This document shows, piece by piece, positions 49,069 through 59,700 of a DNA stretch of 64,000 bases (position 1 is the stretch's first letter; every line of letters begins with the position of its first letter). A model generated the notes under the pieces. That model worked only from the letters and a program-made list of their open reading frames with translations. It searched no databases and was not told where the DNA came from. Position numbers and translations under genes: made by a program. Source of the stretch: DATMFV01 sp035555975 (GTDB lineage Bacteria; Verrucomicrobiota; Verrucomicrobiia; Chthoniobacterales; Chthoniobacteraceae). The stretch spans positions 1 through 64,000 of the forward strand of contig DATMFV010000100.1 in the NCBI GenBank assembly GCA_035555975.1, read 5' to 3'.

Positions 49069-50046
49069 CTATCGCTTCCGTGCGACATTTTCCGCCATCA
49101 CGGTGACGATTTCGTGCATGATGGCGCTGACATGGAGCGCGGTGACCTGCGACGGGTCGAGGTGCGGGACGAAACAGACGACATCGCCGCCGATGACATC
49201 CATCCCCCGGAAACTGCGCAGGATCTGCTGCATTTCCCGCATGGTGAGGCCCCCGACTTCGGGGTCGGCCACGGCGGGTGCGTCGCTCAGGGTCATGACG
49301 TCGAGGTCGACCGTGACAAAGACCGGCCCGTCGCCGATCACCCGGGCGATTTCCGCGATCGCGGCGGGAATGCCGATCTCCTCGATTTCGGACAGCGTCA
49401 GCATCCGGTAACCGGCGTCGCGGGAAAAGCCGTCCATCTGCGGGTGGACCATCGGCCCGTTGAGCCCGATGTGGACATAGCGCGAGGGATCGATGAGCCC
49501 CTCTTCCAGCCCGAGCCGGAAGCCGTTGCCCGGGTGGCAATGCACCCCGGCGGAATCGCCGTAGCTGTCGGTGTGGGAGTCAAAGTGAATGATGCCGACC
49601 GGCCCCTTTCGGCGGGAGTTGGGCCCGGCAATGGCGCGCAGCACGGGCAGGGTGCAGGCGTGGTCGCCCCCGACCGTGAACGGGATCGCCCCGGCGGCGT
49701 CCATCCGGGCGTAGAATTTTTCAACGTCGAGGACCGCCCGGTCGGCGATCGTGGGGGTGTTCAGCGGGACATCGCCGAAGTCGCGAATGCGGGCCAGTTC
49801 GAAGGGATTGATGCCGAATTCGCGATGGCTGCGGTGGTACGCCTGCGAGCGGTGGCGTACGGCGCGGGGGGCGAGGTATTGGGTGCGCTCGATCGGGTTG
49901 ACCGCCAGCGGCAGCCCGGCCAGGGCGATGTCGGCCTTGGAGAAATCGCTCTCCAGTTCGCAGCCGAGCAGCTTGGGAATGCCGCTCCAGTAAAAAAATC
50001 CTTCCAGCAGTTGCAGGGCTTCCTGCGCATCGGGGTTAAAGCTCAT
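49069..50046 (-). CDS. Ureohydrolase (arginase/agmatinase family)
   Basis: 325 residues from ATG 50046 (MSFNPDAQ). Manganese-binding motifs GGDH, FDSHTD, and DLDV are in order, with the C-terminal VADPEVGGLT block. Family members cleave guanidino compounds (arginine, agmatine, guanidinobutyrate, guanidine) to urea; the precise substrate is undetermined. An upstream in-frame stretch (to 50166) is less likely because it lacks family similarity. The 224 nt down to the PafA-like gene contain GC-rich hairpins. Confidence 0.85.
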   Translation of the reverse strand: MSFNPDAQEALQLLEGFFYWSGIPKLLGCELESDFSKADIALAGLPLAVNPIERTQYLAPRAVRHRSQAYHRSHREFGINPFELARIRDFGDVPLNTPTIADRAVLDVEKFYARMDAAGAIPFTVGGDHACTLPVLRAIAGPNSRRKGPVGIIHFDSHTDSYGDSAGVHCHPGNGFRLGLEEGLIDPSRYVHIGLNGPMVHPQMDGFSRDAGYRMLTLSEIEEIGIPAAIAEIARVIGDGPVFVTVDLDVMTLSDAPAVADPEVGGLTMREMQQILRSFRGMDVIGGDVVCFVPHLDPSQVTALHVSAIMHEIVTVMAENVARKR

Positions 50047-50202
50047 AACGGGGTAAAAAAAGGTGGAAACCGGCGTCCCGGATGCACCGGGGAAAAATGA
50101 ACCCCGTTCCATGCACCGGAGTGACGAACGCCCCGTGAAGATGCGCTTTGCCCCGAAAGTTGCCAATCCCCACGCATGGGGGTGCCCGCCTCCGGAAAAA
50201 CG

Positions 50203-50907
50203 CTACCGCGCTTCGTAGAGAATGCGGGCGCACTGCTCGCAGTGGGTGACTTCCAGCGCCGCCTTGACCTTGAGCGCGGTCTGCGTGGTCAGCTTCATGT
50301 GGCACCCCTGGCAGACTTCGTTCTCCAGCGCGACGACCGCCTGGCCCTCCTTGGTGGCAAAGAGCCGCTGGTAGATGTTGAGGAGGTCTTCGTCGAGCGG
50401 CTCGGTCAGGGCCGGGCGCCCCGCTTCGAGTTGCTGGAGCTGCCCCTCCACCGAGGTGATTTTCGCTTCCAGGTTGGCGATCTGCTGCGCGACGGCGGCC
50501 TCCGCTTCGGCGGCCTGTTTTTCGGCCGCGGCAACTTCGGGACCCATCGCTTCGATCGCTTCCATGACTTCGAGTTCCTGGTCTTCAAGATCGACGATCA
50601 GTTTTTCGAAGTGAGCGATCTGCGTGGTAAACCCCTGATACTCGTCGTTCTTGCGCGTCTGCATCTGCTGCGTCTTGAAGCGGCCGATCTGTTCGCGCTT
50701 GGCCTCCGCTTCGCCTTGCAACGTCTTTTTGCGGACTTCGAGTTCGCGCAGCCGCTGCTTGGTGGAGGCCGCCCCTTCCCTGGCGGCGGCGAGCCGTGTT
50801 TCGAGCCCCTTGCGCTCGATGGGAGCGTGCCGAAGCTCGTTCTTCAAGGCTCGAATTCGTTGATCGCGATCCTGCAGGACGAGAAGCTGTTCGATTTCGG
50901 CAAGCAT
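50203..50907 (-). CDS. Coiled-coil C4 zinc-ribbon protein (DUF164/CdsZ-like)
   Basis: 234 residues from ATG 50907. A long antiparallel coiled coil (about 5-170) followed by a zinc ribbon CQGC...CEQC at about 200-225. This is the widely conserved C4-type zinc-ribbon family of unclear function, known in Chlamydia as CdsZ. A GTG three codons upstream (50916) is an alternative start. Confidence 0.85.
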   Translation of the reverse strand: MLAEIEQLLVLQDRDQRIRALKNELRHAPIERKGLETRLAAAREGAASTKQRLRELEVRKKTLQGEAEAKREQIGRFKTQQMQTRKNDEYQGFTTQIAHFEKLIVDLEDQELEVMEAIEAMGPEVAAAEKQAAEAEAAVAQQIANLEAKITSVEGQLQQLEAGRPALTEPLDEDLLNIYQRLFATKEGQAVVALENEVCQGCHMKLTTQTALKVKAALEVTHCEQCARILYEAR

Positions 50908-51007
50908 GGCTGGCACCGTAAGGCGTCGGGGGGAATGAAGTCAACGTTCCTCACCGGGAAAAATGAAGTGACCTCCCGCTTGCTTTTAGGGGGCGACTTC
51001 CGCTACC

Positions 51008-51385
51008 TTGTCCGCCATTGTGAAAGCCCGGCTCTCCCAGTTTTTTTGTACGCGCAGGAATCTCGTTGATCGGGCTCAACGGGTGGCCGAAGCAAGCGAG
51101 AAGGCGGTCGAAAGGGCGCTCCCCGCGCCGGTGGTCCCCCGGCCCGCGATGGCGCTGACCCAGGCCCGTTGCGGCGAACCGTTGCGGATCGTCGGCCTGC
51201 GGCCCGGTTCGGCGGCGTGCATGCGCCTGCGCGAGATGGGTTTCTGCGAATCGGCGGAAGTCTGCAAGGTGGTTGACGGCACGGCGTTGATCTGCGTTCT
51301 TCAGGGGGTCCGCATGGCGATCGGGCGCAACCTCGGGGCGGACGTCCTTGTGGAGCGCATCAGCCCTGCTGAAACCATTTGTTGA
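51008..51385 (+). CDS. feoA: FeoA-domain protein, first of two
   Basis: Up to 125 residues. The FeoA SH3-like domain occupies about residues 48-125 (LTQARCGEPLRIVGLRPG...REMGF). The true start may be ATG 51149, which gives the normal 78-residue FeoA. An N-terminal extension of 47 residues is possible with TTG 51008. FeoA assists FeoB in ferrous iron uptake. Followed 7 nt later by a second FeoA. Confidence 0.8.
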   Translation: MSAIVKARLSQFFCTRRNLVDRAQRVAEASEKAVERALPAPVVPRPAMALTQARCGEPLRIVGLRPGSAACMRLREMGFCESAEVCKVVDGTALICVLQGVRMAIGRNLGADVLVERISPAETIC

Positions 51386-51392
51386 AACTTCC

Positions 51393-51662
51393 ATGAAATC
51401 GACCGCTCCGCTTCCATCGCTTGAAACGCAACCCGCCACCCGGCTCAGCGAACTGGCCGTGGGGGAACGGGGAAAAGTGACCGGGTTTGACGCCGCTTCC
51501 TACGACCCGGGCCGCCTGCTGGAGATGGGGGTGACGCAGGGGGCGACGATCGAAGCCGTCCGGGTCGCCCCGCTCGGCGATCCGATCGATTTCAAGGTGC
51601 GCGGCTACCACCTCTCGCTGCGCCGCAGGGAAGCGACCGCCATCTATATCGAACGGCTTTAG
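51393..51662 (+). CDS. feoA: FeoA-domain protein, second of two
   Basis: 89 residues from ATG 51393. FeoA domain: LSELAVGERGKVTGFD...LLEMGVTQGATIEAVRVAPLGD and DPIDFKVRGYHLSLRRREA, read in pieces. Immediately upstream of FeoB, as in standard feo operons. Confidence 0.88.
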   Translation: MKSTAPLPSLETQPATRLSELAVGERGKVTGFDAASYDPGRLLEMGVTQGATIEAVRVAPLGDPIDFKVRGYHLSLRRREATAIYIERL

Positions 51663-51693
51663 AAGCCGGTTTTTCAAGTCCATTTTCAGATCC

Positions 51694-53787
51694 ATGAGTT
51701 CCGTTCAGAGTCCGCAGAGTGTCCGCCACATCGCCATCGCCGGAAATCCCAACTGCGGCAAGAGCACCCTTTTCAATGCGTTGACCGGCCTGCGCCAGAA
51801 GGTCGGCAACTACCCCGGCGTCACCGTCGAACGGAAGGTGGGCCGTTTTCACGGGAGCCACGGGGAGCCGATGGCGCTGCTCGACCTCCCGGGGAGCTAC
51901 AGCCTGCAGGTCCGCTCGCCCGACGAAGCGGTCTCCCGCGACGTGTTGCTGGGCCGCCAGCCCGACACGCCCCGGCCCGAGGCGCTCATCGCCGTGGTCG
52001 ATGCCTCCAACCTGGAGCGCAACCTTTACCTCGTCGCCCAGTTGCTCGACCTGCAACTGCCGACGATCCTCGCGCTCAACATGATCGATGTCGCCGAGCA
52101 GAACGGCATCCGCATCGATGTCGAGGGGTTGAGCCGGGAACTCGGCATCCCGGTCATCCCGATGATCGCTTCCAAGGGGGTGGGGCTCGTGGAACTCAAG
52201 CAGGCCCTTTCCAGGGCGACGCTTTCCGCGCCGGCCATCCGCCCGCCGATGCCGGAGGCGATGGAGAACGAGGCGCTGGAACTGGCGCGCAAGCTCAACG
52301 TGCCCGAGGAGGTCGCCTTCCCCGAAGCGGTCCTGCTGCTGACACTCGGCAACGAAGCCCTCGCCACCCTCGCGGAGAACGACCCCGGGACGATCACCGA
52401 AACCGTTGCCGCTCAGGGCCGCCTGCGCGAACAGGGGGTCGAACCGCTTTCCACGCTGATTGAGGCGCGCTATGCCTGGATCGGCGATCTCTGCGCCCGG
52501 GTGGTCAAGCGGCTCGGGGGGGAGAACGCCGCCTTGAGCGTTTCCGACCGGCTCGACCGTTACCTGACCCACCGTTACTGGGGGTGGGCCGCCTTCATTG
52601 GCGCGATGGCGTTGATGTTTGTCTGCATTTTCTATGTGGCGCAGGGGCCGATGGACTGGATCGACGCCGGGATCGCCGCTTCGCAGGATTGGGTCCAGAA
52701 CACCCTGCCCGAAGGGGAGGTGCGCGATCTCCTTTCCGATGGTGCGATCGCAGGGGTCGGCGGCGTGGTGATGTTCCTGCCGCAGATTCTGATCCTTTTC
52801 TTCTTCCTCGGCCTGCTGGAGGATAGCGGCTACATGGCGCGCGCCGCGTTTTTGATGGACCGCGTGATGTCGTCGGTCGGCCTGCACGGGAAGTCGTTCA
52901 TCCCGCTTCTGAGCAGCGTTGCCTGCGCGATTCCCGGCATTATGGCGACGCGGACGATCGAAAACGAGAAGGACCGGCTGGCGACGATCCTCGTTGCGCC
53001 GCTCATGAGTTGTTCGGCCCGCATCCCCGTCTACAGCCTGATGATCGCCGTGCTGCTGCCCGCCTCTTCCGCGTGGGCGAAGGCGGCGATCGCCATTTCG
53101 ATGTACGCGCTCGGCACCTTTACGGCGTTTGGCATGGCGTGGCTCTTCAAGAAGACGCTTCTCAAAGGGGAGACGCCGATGCTGCTGCTCGAACTCCCGC
53201 CCTACCGGTTGCCGTCGATGCGCTCGGTCATCACCCGGATGCTGGAGCGCGGCGGCATCTTCGTGCGCCGGGCCGGGACGGTCATTCTGGCGCTTTCGAT
53301 CCTCCTCTGGGCGCTGGCGAGCTACCCGAAGCCGTCGCAAGCTGATGCGGACGAAGGGTTGGCGCTCGCCAACAGCTACGCCGGCCGTCTCGGGCACCTG
53401 ATCGAGCCGACCATCGCCCCGCTCGGGTACGACTGGAAGATCGGCATCGGCCTGATCGCCTCGTTCGCCGCCCGGGAAGCGTTTGTCGGCACGATGGGGA
53501 TCGTCTACAACGTCGAGGGAGAGGTCGACGAAGACGCCACCCCGCTTCAGGAGACGATGCGCAAGGAGGTTCACGCCGACGGCACGCCGGTCTACACCCC
53601 GCTCGTCTGCATCGGCCTGATGGTCTTCTACGTCCTGGCGATGCAGTGCATCAGCACCGTCGCCATCGTCCGCCGCGAGACCAACTCGTGGCGCTGGCCG
53701 CTCTTCCAGATCGCCTACATGACGGCGCTGGCGTGGGCGGGAGCGTTCATCGTCTACCAGGGCGGGCGGCTGCTCGGGTTCCAGTAG
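51694..53787 (+). CDS. feoB: Ferrous iron transporter B
   Basis: 697 residues. N-terminal G-protein domain with G1 GNPNCGKST, G3 DLPG, G4 NMID, followed by a helical GDI region and the membrane domain with gate motifs (for example SSVACAIPGIMATRTI). Together with the two FeoA proteins it forms a ferrous iron import system of the inner membrane. No FeoC follows. Confidence 0.95.
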   Translation: MSSVQSPQSVRHIAIAGNPNCGKSTLFNALTGLRQKVGNYPGVTVERKVGRFHGSHGEPMALLDLPGSYSLQVRSPDEAVSRDVLLGRQPDTPRPEALIAVVDASNLERNLYLVAQLLDLQLPTILALNMIDVAEQNGIRIDVEGLSRELGIPVIPMIASKGVGLVELKQALSRATLSAPAIRPPMPEAMENEALELARKLNVPEEVAFPEAVLLLTLGNEALATLAENDPGTITETVAAQGRLREQGVEPLSTLIEARYAWIGDLCARVVKRLGGENAALSVSDRLDRYLTHRYWGWAAFIGAMALMFVCIFYVAQGPMDWIDAGIAASQDWVQNTLPEGEVRDLLSDGAIAGVGGVVMFLPQILILFFFLGLLEDSGYMARAAFLMDRVMSSVGLHGKSFIPLLSSVACAIPGIMATRTIENEKDRLATILVAPLMSCSARIPVYSLMIAVLLPASSAWAKAAIAISMYALGTFTAFGMAWLFKKTLLKGETPMLLLELPPYRLPSMRSVITRMLERGGIFVRRAGTVILALSILLWALASYPKPSQADADEGLALANSYAGRLGHLIEPTIAPLGYDWKIGIGLIASFAAREAFVGTMGIVYNVEGEVDEDATPLQETMRKEVHADGTPVYTPLVCIGLMVFYVLAMQCISTVAIVRRETNSWRWPLFQIAYMTALAWAGAFIVYQGGRLLGFQ

Positions 53788-53879
53788 TTCATGGAGGGTC
53801 GGCCTCCGCGCCGACCGCGGCGTTGGACTTCGCTCGCGCCCTGTCCCCGCTTCCGCCCCAAGGCGTGAAGTGAATGACG

Positions 53880-55064
53880 TTAAACCTTCGCCAGCGAACG
53901 GCCCTTTTTGCCCATCTGCGGCATCGACCATTCATCGAGGGCCACCAGCGGAACATGGGTGAGCGGTTCGTCCAGCGGTTTTCCCGCCAGAAGCGTCAGC
54001 AGTTTTTCGCCGAGGTGGATCGCACATTCCTTCGGGTCGGCTTCAAGACGCGAGATCGGGAAGGGACAGAGAAGCGGGATGCCCTTGTTGGTCCGCACGA
54101 CGAGCCGAAGCTCTTCGGGCACGGCGATGCCGAGTTCCGGAATGGCCGGAATGACGCTTTTGAAAAGGAGGTCGTCCGAGATGATCACGCCTTGCGGCTT
54201 CTCCGTTTCCGCCCGCCAGAGTTCGCGGAATTTTTCCCATCCGGCACCCTCCTCGCACGGGTTTCCATCATGCCGGACCCATGAAAGCCGGGTTTCCATC
54301 CCGAGGCGTTCGATCTCCCGGCACAGGTTGGCCAGATGCGGAGCGGGATCGACGGCGTGGCCAAACCAGCCGACAAAGCCGACGGTGCGGCACCCCTGGG
54401 CGCGGAGCATTTCCAGTGAACGTGGGAGGTAGTCCGCGACAAATTCGCACCGGTTGGCGTAACCTTCCATGTGTCCGAAGGCGACCACCGGGAGTTGCTG
54501 GCGTTCCACTTCGTCGAGCCATTGTCGCGACGGCTGGGCAAGCAGCGCCGCCACGCCGGAGATCTTGCCCTCTTTGAGATCAATGAGGAACTCCGGGCTG
54601 TTCAGGTCGGGCTTCTGGACACCCGGCGGGTTGTTGCCGACGTAGAGCCGACTGCCGACGCCCTCCCCGGCCAGATGTTCGCGAAGGGTCTGTGCCATGC
54701 GAAGGTAGACCGGGGAACTCTGCGGATGGGAAACATCCTGGTCGATCAGGATTGCCACATGCCCGGTGTTTGCCGCAGGCGCACCTTCGGAGACAAACGT
54801 CCCCCGGCCTGCGTGGCGTTCGATCATGTTTTCGGACGCGAGGATGCGCAACGCTTCACGGATCGTCACCACGCTGACGGAAAATCTCGCGGCCATCGCA
54901 TGCTCCGGCTCCAGCCGACTGCCGGGGGAAAGCCGGGCGATTTCGCCACGGAGGTGCGTCAGGACCTGTTGGTAGAGCGGGGTTTTGACGGGTTTGAAGG
55001 GGTGTGGCACAGGGGAAATCTCGGTTTTTTTGAAAAAAGATAGCGTTCGTTCTTGCACCGGCAA
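53880..55064 (-). CDS. GntR-type regulator with LacI-like ligand domain
   Basis: 394 residues, start TTG 55064 or GTG 55058. Winged-helix GntR domain at about 25-95 (LYQQVLTHLRGEIARLSPGSRL...TIREALRIL), then a periplasmic-binding-protein-like sensor domain (105-380). Such hybrids control sugar genes, especially in Opitutae. Divergent to the PEP-CTERM gene, with a palindrome between; probably regulates the adjacent cassette. Confidence 0.8.
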   Translation of the reverse strand: MPVQERTLSFFKKTEISPVPHPFKPVKTPLYQQVLTHLRGEIARLSPGSRLEPEHAMAARFSVSVVTIREALRILASENMIERHAGRGTFVSEGAPAANTGHVAILIDQDVSHPQSSPVYLRMAQTLREHLAGEGVGSRLYVGNNPPGVQKPDLNSPEFLIDLKEGKISGVAALLAQPSRQWLDEVERQQLPVVAFGHMEGYANRCEFVADYLPRSLEMLRAQGCRTVGFVGWFGHAVDPAPHLANLCREIERLGMETRLSWVRHDGNPCEEGAGWEKFRELWRAETEKPQGVIISDDLLFKSVIPAIPELGIAVPEELRLVVRTNKGIPLLCPFPISRLEADPKECAIHLGEKLLTLLAGKPLDEPLTHVPLVALDEWSMPQMGKKGRSLAKV

Positions 55065-55090
55065 GCGAAAACGCTACTCTCCAAACAGCA

Positions 55091-55104
55091 ATTATTATAA
55101 TAAT
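55091..55104 (+). promoter_or_regulatory. Perfect AT palindrome between GntR-type gene and cassette
   Basis: ATTATTATAATAAT is a 14-bp perfect palindrome in a GC-rich genome, positioned between divergent genes (55064 and 55145). It is a candidate operator of the GntR-type regulator and overlaps probable promoter DNA. Confidence 0.5.
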
Positions 55105-55144
55105 AGCGAATTGCGTTTCATTCAACCCCCTTTGATGCCTCGTT

Positions 55145-55960
55145 ATGGACCCCGCCAAACTTCTCCGCTACGTTGTGGTTTCCCTCGCCGCCGTTTCCGT
55201 CTCGCTCTCTTCCATGCACGGGGCCGTGCTTGCCGCCTATCATGCCGAACCGGTCACGGAGGGCGGGTCGATTCTCGCGCCGGATCAGTTGGATGCCAAC
55301 TGGGGGCGGCTCGGCAACGGCGCGTCGCAGGTCACGCCGGTCTGGGATGCCGGAGGCGTGGCAGCGTGGCGCATCGACAATCTCAGCCCGGCCGACAATG
55401 GCGCCACCACCAACTACCGGATGAACCTGAACGCCGCCGATCTCTCCTCCCCCGAGGGTTGGACGGCTACGGCGGTCTTGCGTGTCCCCCTTGCGCCGGG
55501 GGACGGGGCAAATGTTTCGATCAATATCAATGACGGCATCAGCGGCTGGCGTGTCGGGCTTTACAACAACTCCGCAGATGGAAGCTGGCTCTACCGGATG
55601 GGTACGGCGGATACCTTGATCGTCAAGCTCGCGGAGGTCGACCTCTCCGGGTATGTCACGCTTCAGATTTATTTCGACCACGATGATCAGACGATGCAGG
55701 TTTTCCTGAACGGGCAGGCGATCGGCGCGCCGGTGGCGAGGAGCGGGGTCTACACTGTGCCGACGAACCGGGTGAACCTGATCTGGGGGGATGCCGACGC
55801 ATCGCCGCGCCCTTACCGGACCGACAGCTATTGGCATTCGGTGGAGTTGGTGACGGGATACGCCGTGATCCCCGAACCGCACGCTCTTTCGCTGCTCGCG
55901 GCGGGGGGCTTAGGGTGGCTGGGGCTGGCGTATCGGCGCAAAAAGAGGGAAGCGCTCTGA
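55145..55960 (+). CDS. PEP-CTERM exported protein with LamG-like fold
   Basis: 271 residues. Signal peptide to about 30, a concanavalin-like beta sandwich (about 40-245), and the exosortase signal VIPEPHALSLLAAGGLGWLGL followed by RRKK. First gene of the GntR-type cassette. Analogue of the PEP-CTERM protein at 42736-43617. Confidence 0.85.
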   Translation: MDPAKLLRYVVVSLAAVSVSLSSMHGAVLAAYHAEPVTEGGSILAPDQLDANWGRLGNGASQVTPVWDAGGVAAWRIDNLSPADNGATTNYRMNLNAADLSSPEGWTATAVLRVPLAPGDGANVSININDGISGWRVGLYNNSADGSWLYRMGTADTLIVKLAEVDLSGYVTLQIYFDHDDQTMQVFLNGQAIGAPVARSGVYTVPTNRVNLIWGDADASPRPYRTDSYWHSVELVTGYAVIPEPHALSLLAAGGLGWLGLAYRRKKREAL

Positions 55961-55975
55961 GCGGCTGCTTGTGCG

Positions 55976-56701
55976 ATGAAACCGACTTCCGGCTGCTCTT
56001 GCGCCGCGCGATCACGCGGGTTTTCCATAACGGAAATGCTTTTGGCGATCCTCTTGACAGCCGTCCTGATGGCCCTGCTGATCGCGGCGGTGGGTCAGGT
56101 GCGCCGGAAAGCGGCCTCCCAGCGTTGTTTGAGCAACCTGCGCCAGATCGGGGTGGCGATGATCGACTACACGCAGGACCACCGGGTTTTTCCCTATTAC
56201 ATCAGCAATACGACGCGCTGGATGGATGGCAGCGCTGATCCGGCTTCGTTTTTCGCCGGGCCGTACCTGAACGAGCCCGACCGTCGCAGTACGAGCGCGG
56301 CGCCCGGTGTGAGTGCCGGGAAAGGAGGCGTGTTCGATTGCCCGGCGATCACCGCACAGGAGAAGGAAGGGCGCGGCCCGGCACCGTGGCCGACCGATTC
56401 GTTTGATTACGCGATGAACCTGACGCTCTGCGGGCGTCCGCCGGTCTGGGTGCGGACGCCGTCTCGAACGGTGGTCGTGACCGAAGGCGGGCACTCGGGG
56501 CGGATCAAGGCGCGCTGGACCCATGGCCTGACCTACACCCCGTTCCAGAGTTTCAACCCCGGCGGTACGGCGTGGGATTACCAGCCGACGCTGCCGCTCA
56601 TCGCGGTCCATGCCGGAAAGGCGCACTTTTTCTTTGCCGACGGCCACATCGGCCTGCACGCCCAGAGTGAAACCGACGAAGGGTGGTATGACGGCCGTTG
56701 A
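55976..56701 (+). CDS. Pseudopilin of the H-X9-DG type
   Basis: 241 residues. Prepilin motif FSITEMLLAILLTAVLMALL (cleavage before F, Glu at +5). C-terminal VHAGKAHFFFADGHIGL has exact H-X9-DG spacing. Same gene order relationship to PEP-CTERM and glycosidase genes as in the other cassette. Likely DUF1559-type or related. Confidence 0.85.
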   Translation: MKPTSGCSCAARSRGFSITEMLLAILLTAVLMALLIAAVGQVRRKAASQRCLSNLRQIGVAMIDYTQDHRVFPYYISNTTRWMDGSADPASFFAGPYLNEPDRRSTSAAPGVSAGKGGVFDCPAITAQEKEGRGPAPWPTDSFDYAMNLTLCGRPPVWVRTPSRTVVVTEGGHSGRIKARWTHGLTYTPFQSFNPGGTAWDYQPTLPLIAVHAGKAHFFFADGHIGLHAQSETDEGWYDGR

Positions 56702-56710
56702 TCCTTTTTT

Positions 56711-59700
56711 ATGATATTGCGTTTTTCCCAGAAATGGCTGCTTGCCGCCGTGGCGGCGCTCCCTCTTTTTATCCATCCCTTGAAGGCCTCGACCGAAGGG
56801 TACGAGCCGACCCGCCGGATCGGGTTCCATACCGACGGGCACGGCGTGACCCCCTTCGGCGATCCGTTGCCCCTCGTGCGCCGGGTGACGGATGGGCAGA
56901 CACAAAAACATCTGCTGCGCATGGAGGCGACGGCGGCGGGGAGCCCCGTCGGCCTGCGGGTGCCGCTCCCGGTGACGGGCGGCCCGAGGCTGGTCAAGGT
57001 CGCCACCGCGTTGCAGGGTCGGGGGAGCGCGCTGTTGACCCTCCGCTCGGGTGACGGCGCGGTGACCAGCCGTCCTTTGCCGCTTCAGGGCCATCGGCGG
57101 TGGGACAGCTTCTACTACCGGGTCGATCGCCACGGGGAGGAACTGGTGGCCGAACTGACCCTGCCGAATCCCCGGGAGGGCGATTATGTGGAGGTTTCCA
57201 GCATCGACCTGCGGACGAAAGCGGTGGCCGAAGCGGGCGATCTTCCGGTCCCCCCGCGCTTTTACGAAGCGGGGGATTGGATCGACCCCGCCTCCACGGC
57301 AACCCGTGTGGAGAACTGGTCCGGAGGAGTTTTATTGACAAGCCGCACCTCGCTCGAAGCGCTGCCGATGCCGCAGACCTCGCGTCCTTTGACGCTTTAT
57401 GTCGAATACCGCTCCCCGGAGGGCGACGCGACGCTGGAACGGATCGCCACCGACGGGAGCAGTCGGCAGGTATCCGGAGCGTCGCAGCTTCCCCGGGCGG
57501 AGGCGTGGCAGTGGCACCGGGTGCCCGGCATCAACCCCCGGCTCCTGGGAAAATCGCTGACCCTCCGGTGGACGCCGCCGCAGGGTGGAGCGCTGGAGAT
57601 CCACCGGATCGTCGTCACCAGTGAAGCGGAGCTTCCACCGGCGCAACTGGAGGCGGTGGCACCGGTGTTGCCCCCCGCGCCTCTGGTGGCTGCCGCCCCA
57701 AGCGCGAAGCGGCACGACCTCCGGGCCCGGTTGGAGGAAGGGCCGTGGAAAGGAGCCACCGCGTTTGGCGATTTCCGGGTGTCCGGGAGCCGACGGGCAC
57801 CTACCGGGGCTACGACGGTCCGCTTCTCTTATGACGGGGAGAAGCTCTACGTCCGTTTTGATTGCGAGGAGCCGATCCTCCGCAGCGTGGAGCAACGCAC
57901 CCATGAGTTTCGCACCACGGCGACGGAGCCGGATGGCCCGGTGCAGGAGGACGACGGCTGTTTTCTCGCGTTCCGTTCGCGCGAGGGGGAAGTGTTGTTC
58001 TTCCGGATCAACGCCCGGGGGGTGATCCGCGACAGCCGCCAGCGGGGGGAGTCGGTCGATGTTCGCTGGAACGCCGGGGCGGAGGCGCTCGGGCGTATTG
58101 GGGAGGGGCGCTATACCGTGGTCGCCGCCATCCCGCTCCATGCGCTTGGGCTGGACGCGCACGTCGGCCAGGTTCCGATGTCGGTGGGTCGAAACGCGGT
58201 GGCCCGGAGCGAGGTGACGACCTGGAACGCCGGGGCGGACCCGGAGTCACCCGCAGGCTGGGGGACGCTCGTCTTTGATCACGGGAGCCGTCGCGCCGCT
58301 TTTTCTCCCAAGCTGCCGGAGACGATTTCCGTGGGGGAAAATGGATTCCGGATGGCTTCCGGGGAGGTGTCCACTTCGGGTTTGGTTTACACAAGTTTCA
58401 GAGAAGGCGAGCACCGGAGCCGTCAGATCGTCGTCGTGTCGGCGGGGATGTCGGAGGCGCGGCTGGAAGTGCCGCGGGCGCTCGGCCAGCGTGTGGTGGA
58501 GCCTTCCGTGACGCTGCTGGCCGACGACCTCACGCCGCTTTACCGCTCGCCGCTCCACCCGGTCACCGTTGCCATGCCTTCGGTCACGCTTCGGCTCCGG
58601 AAAACGGGGGCGTACGTGGTCCGGATGAAGGGTCGTGAGGAAGCGAACGGGAACGCCGGGGATCAACCGGTGGAGATCACGCTCCCCTTGAAGACGGGGG
58701 CCAACGAGGTGGAAATCTCCATGGAACAGCCGACGGGTACGGCGGTGATCGAAGGCCCCGGTTTCGACGCCGGTTCGATTCAATGGACCACGGAACCGGA
58801 CGGGAAGGCCGTACGCAAACGGACCACGCTGCTTTTGGAGCAAACGCGGGTCTGGCCCCGACCGGAACCGGCGATCTACTTCGCACGGGACGCCGCCCAG
58901 CAGGTGCCGTTTCTATTTGAAACCGCCGAGGGGCGGGAAGGGTGGAAGCTCCATGTGGCGCTCCCCCGCGGGTTCGAGTGGGTGGGCGCTTCCTCGCTGT
59001 GGGCGTGGCGCTCGGAGTTGCACCCCCGTTTCGTGACCCGGGAGACGGGGCGGCGGAAGATCGGGGGGGAGGAGTACACGATGCTCGAAATCGCCGCCGA
59101 CCGGAGACTGCCGAAGAAGGGCGACACGCCGCGGCTTGCGCAGGCGCTTTCCCTCTGGCTCGTCCTTCGCCCCACTTCGCAGGCGAGCGCGAGCGGGGAG
59201 ATTTACTACTGGAGCACCGGCGAGGGAGGACGCGTGACCGAAGCGCGTCGTTCCTTCCCGGTAAGGGTGCTGGCGGAGCCGCTCGCGGGCGGACAACTCG
59301 CAAAGAGCCTCTGGCAGCTCTGGGGACCGCTGGAGCAGTTGGATGACGACGCCGTGCGGGAAGCCCTGCTGGCGATGACGCGGCGCGCCGGGATCAACCT
59401 CTACGAAATCGGTCACGTCGGCATCACGCCGGGGCGTTTCAGGGAAAAGGGAATCCCGGCCACCCTGCGGATGCATTTTCTCAATGGCAGCCTCTTTTTC
59501 GGCCCCTACCTGGGCAAACACCCGGAGCAGTGCCTCGTCAATTACGATGGAAAGATCGACCACAGCCGCGTCTGCACCTCGGCGCTGCTCCAGGAGGCGT
59601 GGCCGGAAGCGGAGCGATTGATGCAGGCGCAGATCGCGGCGTTTCGCCCGCAGGCGGTGCTTTACGATTACGAGTTTTCCCCGCTCTACCGGGGCAGGAT

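Noticed and set aside
53788..53879. Terminator between feoB and the GntR-type gene
   Set aside because: No stable hairpin followed by a T-run could be seen in this convergent 92-nt gap.
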